DNA from: Holothuria scabra
Lineage: Eukaryota; Echinodermata; Holothuroidea; Aspidochirotida; Holothuriidae
Direction of reading: 5' to 3'
Assembly (NCBI GenBank): GCA_037179385.1
Contig: CM074179.1
Coordinates: forward strand, 69,149,806-69,213,805
Length of the DNA stretch: 64,000 nucleotides
A program made the position numbers and the translations under genes. Positions 38,182 through 50,461 of this stretch are shown one piece after another; within the stretch, counting starts at the first letter, position 1, and the number at the start of each line of letters is the position of its first letter. The notes under the pieces are model-generated. The model was not told the DNA's origin, did not search any database, and was given only the letters and a program-made list of their open reading frames with translations.

Positions 38182-41100
38182 AGGAGGCGAATTTTAGACC
38201 TTAATCTGACAACTGCTCCCAGACTTTTTATTTTTACAATCTGTGATGATATGTTAGTTCTTCCTATACTCCTGTCAGAAATTGGACAAGTTTCATTTAA
38301 GTTCTGAAAACAAGTTTGGTGGGAGTGTTTTAATCGTTGCTGGTCTGTACAATTTCTCCGAAGCATTGTGAGAAATCAAGATGTTTATTAGTTGCCATGA
38401 CAGTAGGGAGAAAAGTTCTTTTTAAAATGTCTTCCCTTCAACAAAATTTTGATTCATAAAAATTTCAAGTCAATGTGTTTGGAGGGAGGGGTGGAGATGG
38501 GGACGTAAATAAAATTAGTTGGGGTTGTTACAGGTTGGTTGAGGTTTGGGGAGAAGATCGTTAGAAGTAGAGTCTGGACTGGTTTGCTGAAGGTAAGACT
38601 TGCTAGGACTGGGAGTAATAGATTTGCACACAGCTAAAGAAATGGTTTAAACTTGATATTAATGGGTTTAGAAGGTAAGGGATGGATTAAAACACCTAGG
38701 ACTTCTCCAGTATTGGTTTGGTCGTCGTAAACATAGGGGTACGAGGCGGGGGTGTGTGGGGGGGGCAGTGGAGGCACTGGCCTTCCCATTTCAGGCAAAA
38801 GCAGTTGGTCTATTCGGGCAAAACATGATAAACTTTGACATTATTTGGGCAAAAAATGCTCTTGCCCCCGCATAGAAAATTACGCCTGTACGCCTCTGAT
38901 GGTAAGTCAACTGACTGTGAATATTTTTGGTTTGAAAATTTGTCTAAAGGAGGTGTAGACGAGGTTGTGGAAACTTCATCGGATAGAATGAGAATTATTT
39001 TGAAGGTAACATTTAGCGATCAAGGGTCACTATTGAAATATAGAAAGCAGTGTTGTTTCTTGACAGTTATGACAGCATTGTAAGTGAAGTTGCTCATAGG
39101 TTCTCTGAAAATAATTCACAAGACTGATTTTGAAGAAAAGGTTTTGCTTTTTTCAGCATCTTGGAAAAGCCATTACAAACTTCACTGTTCATTATTTCAC
39201 ATCTTTTAAGCAGTTTTTGTTGTCAGGATTATTTAAGGAAATAATGTTTATCTTTTGTTATTTAAATTACTAGATTTGGGAATTATGGTTTTCCCTTTCC
39301 TTACTTTCAAAGGTTAGAAATCTACCTGTAACCATTGATTATACTGAATGTACATAGAGTATTGTGTGGAAGGGTGTTTTCACTTTTGGCTATGTCCTAA
39401 TCAAATTCCTGTTTATATAAGTGTAGTCATATTATTGTAATGATTGGATTGGTCGCTTTGCCTTACATCGTTTAGCTTTAATGCTCTCAATAACTGTGTA
39501 TTACACTTTGACCTTTGTCATAATTACTAAATTTAGTGAGAATATTTATTTATCAGGTCGATACATGAATTGTCATTCAATTCACTATTTATAGTTTTAT
39601 ATCAACCAAAACAGGAAAGGTGATATGGCAGGATTTTGTTTCGGTACAAGGCAATAGTGCATGTCTGTATATATGTGTATGTGTGTGTGTGTGTGTGTAC
39701 AAGGCAGATTTTTAACACAGCACACAACAGCTAAACATGTATTGATGTTGTGGGGTTCCCCTTGAACCAACAGCAGCTCTGTGAAGATAGTTGCTTGTAT
39801 ATGAAACACTGCTCTGTTAAACCTGTGAGGTCCTGACTTCGATTTGAAATGTACATAGACCTTAAATATACATACATAGGAGTGATTTGTTACAATAGTA
39901 GTCCGATTTCTTGCTCGTTGTGGGTTAGGCTACAATTTTCCATTTACCTGGTATGTTAGGGTGCCTAGGCATTTAACATTGGAGTTACCAGTTGGTGCAT
40001 TATTTTCAGGTTTGTTGACCAGGGTTTGTATGAGGCTGTTATATCCTTGAAAGGACTTGGATTTGTTTCATTAAATGAGGAAGGAAAGGAAAAATTTGAA
40101 AGGTTTATGGTGTGAGTTTTGAGAAGAAAAGGTTCTAAAAAATGTTGGAAGTTCTCATGAAAATGTTTCCAAAATTTTGTCTCTGAAAAAAATTCATGAA
40201 ACGTACTTAAAATATCTTGAAATAGTGTTGAAAACCCTTGGAATCCATGAATGTAGGTTCAAATTTGTATAACACCTATCATTGCCTGCTTTGGCTACCT
40301 GAAACCTTAAAACAAATGAGGTTGATAATTGTTAAACTAGAGTAATGAAGGACCATTTTATTTGAGTTCTATAAATCGGATTGATCATTTGAACCATCAT
40401 AGCTGTAAATGTCAAAAGAAAAGAATAATTCGAACAGTTGACATGACTTTCCCTTTAAGTTGTAAAGTAGTTGACAGATGTAACTGCTAATCAGTATTAG
40501 CATTAACAACTATAACAATTATCTTTCACTTAGCTTTTAACTCATACAGATATCAGGGGAATATTTTTAGGGTACTTGAAACTCATTGCAAAAATAAATA
40601 CAACAAAAGGCGACCTCTAATTTTGTAAATAAATGTTCCTCCCACTTCCCTGCCTTCATGATAATTATCATAATTAGCTTGTAAATATATTCCAATCCTC
40701 ATTAATGCACATTTGCATTTAAATGGTTGTGTTGAAGGTATTTACATAGTAAAGTGATCCTCCACGAGTACCAAGTTTTCAACTTATAAAATCATCTTTA
40801 TCATCGTATCCTTCAGTTATAGTTGTGTATATTGCAATGATTGGAAAGGCAGTTTTCCTAACTTCTTCTCAGACATAAGTCTCCATTTTTATGCATAGTA
40901 ATACCCTAATTGAAAGTTGATTTATCAAAAATGTTAAACCAAATCAAGTAAGTTTCATTGACAGTAATCTGCATTTGCCTTCTTAGGCATCTCTTCATAA
41001 ACTGTTACAGTAGGAAAAATCCTGGCAAATTTACAGCACAGTGGAAGAGAGCCCTCTATATAGGACAAAGATGTAAGAGTTTACAAAGAATTGGATTGTA

Positions 41101-42723
41101 CTTTGTAACATCCCCTCCCCCCACCAGGAAATCCATTTTGCAAGACAGAGACTTTGTGGCAAGCGTGTGGTGTGATTGCAACTGCATGACCATACTTGCA
41201 AAAAAAGGAAAAAAAAGAAGAAGCAAAATCTTAAGATTTTGCACCCACAGTATGGCTCTTATGTGAAAATTTCCTCAAATTAGAACTCGCTCCTTAGATG
41301 CCCAGATTTAAGGAAATGGACATCTTCTTGGCATACATCTCTGGCAGAGGTTCTTCCTCTCTGCTATTCCCCCCTTCTTCATTAATTTATTTACATTTGG
41401 ATCAATGGAAGCATTTTACTTGTGTGATACTATCCCCCACCCCAGTTTCCTTTAATCTTGATAATATAAGAGGCAATTACTAGTGGTTAGCATTCTCAGA
41501 TTTGGAACTAAGGGATTGTAGCTGTATTTTATTAAATTTCTTAAAACTTTGTAGTTCAAAAAAAAAAAACTACTCCTGTAATTATTCTTGCTCACTCATT
41601 GCATAAAATTTATAAGCTGTAGGTTATTCCCGTTCAATAAAAGTATTCATCCGTTTGAGAAATATTTAGTTTTAGAACAGCTAGAAGAGTTGAAGTGATG
41701 GCAGATTCAGTTTGGTTTTAAGGCAAAGCATTTTAAAATTGTTTTCTGTTACTACAACTCAGGAGGTAACAGTTTTATTCCTTAAAAGGGAGGACGCAGT
41801 CACCTCTGGTTCATTTTCAAAAGTTCACTCAATCTCACAAACATTCGTTTTTATGTTTCTGTATGAAATGTTGAAAATGATTGTTGGAAAAGGACGTTTT
41901 CTGCATGAATTTGACAGATCATAAGAATGTTGCTACTTGGTTGATAGGGAGCCATTCCTATATTCATGAGCAGGTACACTGATTAAAGTTCTAGTGACTT
42001 TATATTCTCATTAAAGTTTGCAGTTGAGATAAGAATTTGAACAAAAAGATCTTGAATAATTTGAAGACCTGTGTGTTGTTTTAGAAATCATTTCTGGGGT
42101 TTACTCGGAAATTTGTTCACCTCATACCAAAGGTTGACTTGAAACCATGATGCTTTATGTTTCTTTATCATTAATTTTTTTCTGTTTTTTGAACATATCC
42201 TAGCATATATTGTGAATAAAAGTAAAACTGGAAAAAGAGTCAAAAATTAAAGTTTAAGGGGTTAAAATCACTATTTAGGCCTTGAAATTATGAAATGTCA
42301 GTAATTTGAGGTTGAAAACATTAGTGTGGGCATACGTTTTTGTGTTGAATTGTTTTGTTTTGTGGTACAAACTATTCTTGTCTAAATATGCAAGAAGTTG
42401 AACAAACTGTAATTTTCACATGCTGTAAATACTGTAATTGATTCTGGGATGATTTTTCCAAACATTTTTTGCTATCTTCTCTTTTTTATATACAAATTGG
42501 ATCCATTCTATATTCCACTTCTTTCGACACACATGAAGCTAAAGCCTGCATGGGTGGCCTATTTATGTGCACTTCTCCGAATTCTATAATATCATTAATT
42601 TACAGTAGGTAAGACTTAATTACAATCTGGGAAGTGACGAGTGTCTTACAATGTTACACAACTAGGTATTGTTGTGCATTGCATCAAGTAATGCATTACA
42701 CTACATCTCAGTGACATCAGCAC
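38182..42723. other. Intergenic or extended ARF6 3' UTR
   Basis: AT-rich, no coding exon recognised. A G9 run at about 38757 opens a GC-richer piece (38745-38900, with GTACGAGGCGG and GTACGCCTCTGATGG) that may be a decayed MITE. A TG microsatellite lies at 39675-39698. Confidence 0.4.
39675..39698. repeat. (TG)n microsatellite
   Basis: About ten uninterrupted TG units after an ATATGTGTATG lead-in. Confidence 0.9.
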
Positions 42724-43070
42724 TCATAAGTCATGTTATGTGTACCATATTATGGGCCATTTGGTAATGTGATGTGCCCTTTAGACAGATCCTGTGATGT
42801 TCCTCTTGTGATGTGGGTCATGTGATGCAGGCCATATCATGCGGTCATGTGGTGTGCGTCATGTGATGTAGGACATTTTATGATGCGGTCCCTTTCTATA
42901 TGATGTGGTCATGTGATGTAAGTCATGTGATGTGGGTCATATGATGCAGGTCATATCATGTGGTCATGTGGTGTGCGTCATGTGATGTAGGACATTTTAT
43001 GATGCGGTCCCTTTCTATATGATGTGGTCATGTGATGTAGGTCATGTGATGTAGGTCTTGGCTTTGAGCC
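42724..43070 (+). repeat. GTCATGTGATGT minisatellite with 118-bp higher-order unit
   Basis: Basic words are GTCATGTGATGTAGGTCAT and variants of 12-18 bases. From 42824 a 118-base block is repeated once at 42942 with very few changes, including CATTTTATGATGCGGTCCC and TTTCTATATGATGTGGTCAT. Non-coding. Confidence 0.85.
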
Positions 43071-44339
43071 CAATAGCCCTAGATGGACCAATGAAGTATT
43101 CAAGATATGACTGGCCCAGACAGAAATTTACTAGCCAGACCTCATGCAGTACAGGTTTTGTATCTTTAAATGAACTGGCCCACATTTAACACTAAATAAG
43201 ACTATTCTCTCTGGTTTTGTTTAAAACTTTCTGTTTGTTGGCTCAGGCTGTATGGTGTTCTTGTGCTTCTTGTCAAAATCTTTATGCTCAAACAGAGATA
43301 GGGAAAAAAATGTCAGTTTGTTGCTTTGTAAATTTAACATGAGTGTTAGTACTGACCTTATGCATATGATGTCACAGAGAGCTAATTTGAAGAAACACAA
43401 TCATCTGATTTGTCACCCAATCGGATATGCATCAAAGTCACCATGGCAGGTGAATTCTACCATGTTCAGCCACATTGTTATTCCTCCAATTGAAACTTTA
43501 GTATGGTGTCAGTATGTAAGGTTTGTACCATGTGTGTGAGAAGGGGACAAGAGGGGGGAGGGGAAGATATGCAAGTGTGTGTACTGTGCAGGCATGGTAC
43601 TCCTTTAATTATGTTGCTTGTATGTTAACTGAACACAGACCCAAGATACAATCACATCACTCACTGAATTATTTACAAGTTGAATTTAGTTCAAGTTATT
43701 TTCTCGTTTCATTAACTCCCTTGAATTGGCTAGATCAAAAACATTTGCCATAATAGTAATTTCGTTAATTTAGATTGAGTTGCTCTGCTAAAGTGAAGGT
43801 AATTGAAAAAAAAAAAAAGGACTAAAAGCTGTAATTTATTTAACCCATTTTCATGCTGAATTGTGCTTCATTTTCTCTCCAATATCGCTTGCACAAAGTC
43901 CTGTAGTCACAGTAATCTTTTACTGAAGTAATTGCTACCTGCATCCATTGCACACTTTAATTGTTGCTGTATTCTGTAAGGAGTATGAACAATAGTGATG
44001 ATGTCACAATGCTATTGTTAGTACTCTCTGTTTCCATAATCGTTCTTTATGGATTAGCAATGATGAAGCTATGCTGTCTAGTGGACCACCATCACAATCT
44101 ACAGCAAAGTGAAGTAAACAAATGGAAGGCCCATTTTTGATGTATGAATCTAGCTGTTCAAGTATTTTTATTTTGAAGTGCCCTAAACTGACTGTGACAT
44201 ATGTTGCCAGATGCTAATTGTTTCTTTAAAAGCATCTTCCATTGTTGTCCCAGACTGTACATACATATTGCACACATACGGTATATAGAGGACATATTCT
44301 TCATCAGTTTGACAGTTGTATTACCTAAATGTCACATGA
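43071..44339. other. Non-coding, nothing recognised
   Basis: AT-rich. Frames at 43252-43753 show no domain. Confidence 0.4.
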
Positions 44340-44343
44340 TTAA

Positions 44344-44597
44344 AGGGCAAGAGCAGTCATCCCAAATTGAAGGAGTTTAGTAGACTGTCCAGTTTCATGA
44401 TTGGCTGTTGGGAGTCATGTGACCACATTTCTTCTCTTCAGATGTGAAATTTATTAGAAATAACAGCTTGGTTTACCTTGAATATGCAATAGTAAAGTCA
44501 TAAAAAGTAATGAAAGGTACTTTGAAGAGAGATAAGACAAAAATTGTGTTATTTAGCTTTTACTTCAAAATAAGTTTGGGGGGACTGCTCTTTACCT
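44344..44597 (+). mobile_element. 254-bp TTAA-type MITE, family A, copy 3
   Basis: TTAA at 44340-44343 and 44598-44601. Starts AGGGCAAGAGCAGTCATCCC and ends GGGGACTGCTCTTTACCT. Among the best preserved copies. Contains AAATTTATTAGAAATAACAG and TTACCTTGAATATGCAATAG. No coding. Confidence 0.9.
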
Positions 44598-44601
44598 TTA
44601 A

Positions 44602-46526
44602 AGTACAGAGCTATTAATGAATTAGGATACCATGGTATAATTCATATTGAGGTGATAATAACATGTGGTCTTTAATATATATAACTGTAGCAGCTGTTAC
44701 TGTAAATTCATTGAGGTATTGAAAGTATCATTTAATAACAGTGCATCATGGGTATTGTGGGCACCATCTTTGGGGATGCTAATCACATAGGTCAAAGGAC
44801 ATAGAACTAGTGAAAATGAATTTACTAAGGTCCAGATATATATCAATAACCATTGTATTGGCTTATATGGTAGTAGATATTTTGTGACAGTTTTTCTCCA
44901 TGCAGTGAAGTTTTTTCAACACAAAAGATTTGTGGTAGTTCTGTCCATTGTGGATGCCATGTGATAGGTCATGTGATTGCAATAGTTTCTAGTAACAAGT
45001 ATATATAAAACAGTTGTAAGAAGATGACTGGTTCATGTTATAGGCCATTTGATACATAACCTTGTCTATATTTTTGCCATTTGTAAGAATTTGACATCGG
45101 TCTTATCATTCCATGGTCTGTCAAGTTATTTGCAAATTTGTGATAAATGAACACTGACCTGTGAGGATGTCTGTGATTGGATAAATCCATGTCAGTATGA
45201 GATGTATATGCAAATCAAAACCCTGAGCTTTCTATGCAGTTGGAATGTTGAATATTCATTAGCAATCGAGCAAACCACTGGTGAACAACTCATATGTTTC
45301 AAGAACAAAATGTTGCAAGAAGTTTAGATAAATGGTTTGTTATATATTCCAGCTTGCTCTTTAGTTTTGACACTTGAACATGACCATTGAATATGTAATA
45401 GCATGGCTAGGCCTCATTACACCTGACCAATCAAACCAAGTTGTGGAAACCAGTTTAGATTAATTGATTCTTACAACATGCGCTGGTACTGTATATGACA
45501 ATGGTTTGGTTTGATGAATATTCAAAAGGAAAGCAGCTAAGTTATCATATCTAGTCTTGCAAACTACAGTAATCAATTGATTGTTACCAACCCTAATGAA
45601 CCCAAGCAATATTGCAAAAATGCACCTATTTGATGGACTTGTTATGAATCAGTTTTATGGAGGTTGACGGTTATGGTGATAATTTCAATTTTATTTGCAC
45701 ATACAGTAATATGTTGTCGTCGATCCACATATACTGTGTTGCTTCTACAAGTCATGTGGTGTACAGTTGTACAGTACACTGTTGGTCCCTTGTTAACCAT
45801 ATATACAGTAGGTACTAGGCCTATCAATACATTATAATATCAGGTGAAATGATTTATGCCAAGTCAAATGGTTTCATAATGGAAGCAGAGAGCAAAAATG
45901 TCAGTCAAACATTCTGCACAACATGTAGACAACATATATCTTTTAGATCATATGATCAGTCATGTGATTTCCTGTAACCATGGTTAACTGCCTGTTGGCA
46001 TTATGTATTTGATGAAGGAGATAATGTCATACACTTGAATGCTAAGGTGGAGACAAAAAAGAGAATTTCAGCAATTTATAACAAAACTAAAAGATTTCAG
46101 TATTTTCTTTTTCAGTTTTTCATTGAGTTTAATCAAAACATTGAAAGGGGAAGTGTTGCTCCTCGCTTCCCTAAATACTGGTTCTAAACTTTTTTGCGAC
46201 AGCAAGACAGTTCCTCTTTCTATAAACGTGTTTTTTAAGACAATATATATTGCTTTCGGCATAGATGCTTTGGGGGACTGGGGCAGAGGCATAACAACGA
46301 GCCCTAGCAATGGCTGTTTTGCATGTTATGTACAGCATGTGTCAAACTGAACACCAGTTTACATCCCAGTCATTTTTTCTAAAGCAAAAATTTTTAGACA
46401 GGAGATGAGGTTAGAGGTATCCGCCATGACAGGGAGAGTTTTAATTTAAAGTTTTTAACCTTGCACACATACTCTTTTGAACAATCCTTGAATATGCCCC
46501 TCTAGATGTACTGTAGTTAGTTATAG
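44602..46526. other. Non-coding, nothing recognised
   Basis: AT-rich unique-looking DNA without recognisable exon or repeat ends. Confidence 0.4.
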
Positions 46527-46530
46527 TTAA

Positions 46531-48012
46531 AGATCGAGCCCATGAAATGACTCAAACTGAAGACAACGATTTGGAGTCATTCTCTGACACTATCTATCAA
46601 CACAAAAGCATTTATTTTAAAAAATTCTGCCCCACAAAAGAGAAATACTCAAGTGAAATGGTACCCCTTTCAGCCCAACAGTTGAAAAATGGAAAAGACT
46701 TAAAAGTGCATTGAACCAAGAATGACATCATCACAGGAAGCCAATTTCACAGTGTGTGTATTAGAATGCTATGTTTAAGTGACATTTTGCACACAGATTG
46801 GGTAGCATGAGACTGGTACTGGCCAAGTAGTTTCTCTAATATATCTGAAGAATGTCCCAGTATAAAGCCACAAATATATCAATCAAAATTTGAAATTATC
46901 ACTCCCAATTCCTCAAAAGAGGAATTTTGTCATTATTCACTCAAGCTGTCCCATTCATGTTCCTATCAGTTTGAAATTTTGGTTCCAGCAATCTAGTTGA
47001 TCTATGACTTAACAACAATTCTTTCAACCAGAAAAAGAAAATATTTTAACTCACATTCAATCAGATTGTTGATATCTCACCCGAATTCCTTTGAAAGACA
47101 TCCCTTCCAAGTAAATTTGTCACAAACATTAATGTGGAAATTATACAATGGATCTTTTACTAGCATAGACTTCGAAATGCATGAAGTTGAAATAGTAACT
47201 TCATGCCAACTTTTGATAAAAAACGAATACTTCCTGAACTGCTGAAATAAGCAAAATATCAGCTAGTCTTTTTCCCACTATAATCACTGTTCCTTTTCTT
47301 TGAATCAAGTCAAATTGCATGGACATGCATCCAAAACAACACAGAACTTGTTGGGAGTATTTAAGCCACTGTGCAGAATGGTATACAATATTGCATACGG
47401 GCCTGTGTAATGAGAGAATCACTGCTTCCTCCCCAATAAAAATAATTGTTACATAACACTGGAGGAAAATGGATGCAATTACATCCCCCAGGAGCCTGAG
47501 GTATTTTTCTGTGTGTATAACCTCTTACCAGGGAACTTCCAAACACTTGTATGATGTATACCAAACAAGTTTCCCTGCTAGTTGGCTCATGGAATATTGA
47601 GAAGTCACAAAACTCCATCTGTTGACGGAACAGGGGTATTCCTAGGTGATGAAACCCCCTTTTTCAGTAGTTTTGTGAAGCAAACTTAGGATTAGGTTTT
47701 TTAATGATAATTTGTTGATTATATCAATCATTTTAGGCCATCTATGCATGCAAGATTCTGTAACATCAACAGAGCAGGGTATACTCCAAGTGCACTAAAG
47801 TACACACACTGTGAAGTAGGGTTCCTGTGATGATGTCATTCTTGGTTCAACGCACTTTCACATTTTTCAGCTGTTGTGCTGGAAGGGATACCATTTCACT
47901 TGAGCATTTCTCTTTCATGGGGTGGTATATTTTAAAATGAATGCTATTTTATTGATAGATAGTGTCAGAGAATGACCTTAAATCATTGTTACTAAGTCAT
48001 TTCATGGGCTCT
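46531..48012. mobile_element. 1482-bp TTAA-flanked element with long inverted ends, family C
   Basis: TTAA at 46527-46530 and 48013-48016. Inverted arms of about 230 bases each: GAGCCCATGAAATGACT, GTCATTCTCTGACACTATC, GAGAAATACTCAAGTGAAAT, TTGAACCAAGAATGACATCA and others recur inverted at 47800-48012, at roughly 80% identity by eye. The middle has only short frames and no DDE transposase. A non-autonomous piggyBac-like foldback element is the likeliest reading. Confidence 0.8.
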
Positions 48013-48016
48013 TTAA

Positions 48017-48964
48017 GGTTTATGCCTCTAGATGTAAGAGTAGGGCAATCTTTACCCCCGTTTGGGCAGAAAATATATATGCTATATGTTATTGTTCATG
48101 CATTTGAAATTAAGGACCAAAGTGCTGCAAACCTTTTCCCCAAAAATGTAATTTTCAGAAGTCCCATACATACAGTAGCTTTTATACTTAAACGTTGCAC
48201 TTTTAGTACTGCCGCAACCAGAATATAAAAAAAGGCACCATCTTGAGAAAGCACTTGTGCTGCCTGCATGACAAATGAATCTTTAAATTATATTTATGCT
48301 GGTACTAGGTACTGTACTAGCAAGGTATATCGCTTTTTCCAAATAAAATGTACTGTATACCACTGTTTGGCAGAGAGTGATTAAATATCATAGCAACTGC
48401 ATGCAATTATTGGTCCTGACGTCTGGGTTTAATGCATACGTTAAAATTGGCATTTAAATATTTCAACAATATCACAGTGGAAGCTGGTGGGTGATTGCCA
48501 AGACTGTAGGAAATTGAATCCTCTGCATGTATACACACTGTGCATGAGACTATCAAGTAGGCATGTAAGTCCCTTCTGAAATATGTATAAAGAGGTAAAA
48601 AGCTGTATAGAGCTATGTGTGTATTATTGAACAGACAGAGATCTACGGTAGGCTAAAGGTTATGTATTGTTTTTGAAAAAGTTGAAGGTAGGCAGTGTTT
48701 TTTTTTTCACTACATATGAGCTGTGTTTACTTAAATCAAAGATTTGTCATTCAAGGTTAAAACAGCAAGACAAGTAATTAAGTCTTACAAGTGGGCATAT
48801 ATGTTGAGCAATCTTTGAGTATGTCATCTAGTTTTCATCAGTGGAGAAAAACTTTGAAGAATGCAATATCTGTTGCAAGTGAAAGGTCTGCATTAGAACA
48901 ACCAAACCTATATATGTGGAGTATTGACAAGCAGGAACACATTTGATTTAATGGCCCACTAGAG
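48017..48964. other. Non-coding, nothing recognised
   Basis: AT-rich, no exon or element end recognised. Confidence 0.4.
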
Positions 48965-48968
48965 TTAA

Positions 48969-49265
48969 AGGCCCAGTTCTCTCACCCCAAACAGTACCAA
49001 TTCTCCTAACCTTCTTACTTCAGCCCCTCCCACAATTGTCTGAAATTCATCCTCGTCCAGACACAATCTCAGTTTATTGCTTCAGGTCGAGTATAGAAAA
49101 ACTCAATCTATATAAAAAAAACACTCTCAGTACCGTTCATGCTGTGTAATACAAGCTTTGGCACTCTGCATTGTTTGAATTAGCTGTCAATCAAAGAGCC
49201 GAGCCAATTGAGAATTTCGGTACCAGGATACCAAAATTGTAGTTTAAGGTGAGGGGTTTGGCCCT
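48969..49265 (+). mobile_element. 297-bp TTAA-flanked MITE, family B, copy 2
   Basis: TTAA at 48965-48968 and 49266-49269. Starts AGGCCCAGTTCTCTCACCCC and ends AGGGGTTTGGCCCT, giving a short inverted repeat. Same length as copy 1 in ARF6 intron 1. Confidence 0.9.
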
Positions 49266-49472
49266 TTAACCAAATTTCTGCATTGATGTGCCGGTCCACT
49301 TTGATGAAAGAGAACGACAGTCAAAATATTTTCTCTCTGGAAGATGTAAACAACTCTACTCTGCACATTTTGATTTTTTTGTCCAGTAAATCAAATGTTT
49401 TCAACCTTTATCAGTCCTTGAGGTTAAGGTACTTTTAGGAGTGCTAAAAATTGTACTCCTCAGAAGATTTAA

Positions 49473-49727
49473 AGGGCAGGAGCAGTCATCCCAAATTGAA
49501 GAAGTGTAGTAGACTGTCCAGTTTCATGATTGGCTGTTGGGAGTCCTGTGGCAATGTTTTTTCTCTTCAAATGTGAACTTTACCAGAAATAACTGCTTGG
49601 TTTACCTTGAATATGTAATAGTAAAGTCATAAAATGTAATGAAAGATACTTTGAAGAGAAATCAAGATGAAAATTGTGTTATTTAGCTTTTTCGTCAAAA
49701 GAAGTTTGGGGGGACTGCTCTTTACCT
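49473..49727 (+). mobile_element. 254-bp TTAA-type MITE, family A, copy 4
   Basis: TTAA at 49469-49472 and 49728-49731. Starts AGGGCAGGAGCAGTCATCCC and ends GGGGACTGCTCTTTACCT. Close to copy 3. Confidence 0.9.
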
Positions 49728-49731
49728 TTAA

Positions 49732-50461
49732 GAAATATGTTTGTGGGTGGGGGGGGGGGGGGGGAGATTACCAAATGTTGCATCTTGAAAGTTTTCTAAG
49801 TAAATCTTCACAACTATGTGCCTTAAAATCCCCCTGCCTAACCCATGCAACAACATGTAATCATTCTGTAGTAATACTGTACTTCAGAGGAAGTTTGTTT
49901 AGGAGACTTCCTGCCGGTTCAGGGCCCGTGAGGTGTATGCTGGTACACCCATAGGATTACAGTATCCATGGTTGAGAAATGAGGCACTTGCCAGTGGATG
50001 GAAATGACCCAAGACAATTTTGGAAGAGTTGTAAACGTCTCTTCACTTAGGATTGGATCTGTCAATGTCTGGGACAATAAGGATATTACATTTCCCATCA
50101 GTAGGGCACTGAAAAGGGGTATTGTTATCGAGAGGCTTATTTCTCATTAAGCTGGAATATCAAGATGCCAGAATTAACTTGGACATGTATCCTTTGACTG
50201 CGGTGGTATGAGGGTGGATCTTGAAAGTTGCCCAGAATGTCTAGATTTCTTACATGACTTGACAGGTTTTTTCCGATTTGCTTTACATATTGCACTTTTT
50301 GCAACCAGACACTCTGGAAAAATTAAAATTTCCAAGAAGAGGAGTGGGGGAGGGGGGGGGGGAAGAGGGGGCAGAGGCACTTACCAGGCTGGCAAGCCCT
50401 CCCTTTTAGGAAATAAATATGGATACCCTACATTGATCTTGATGTTTAGAAGACACACTGT
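49732..50461. other. Non-coding with G-runs
   Basis: G-rich tracts at 49747-49764 and 50343-50371. No exon recognised. Confidence 0.4.
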
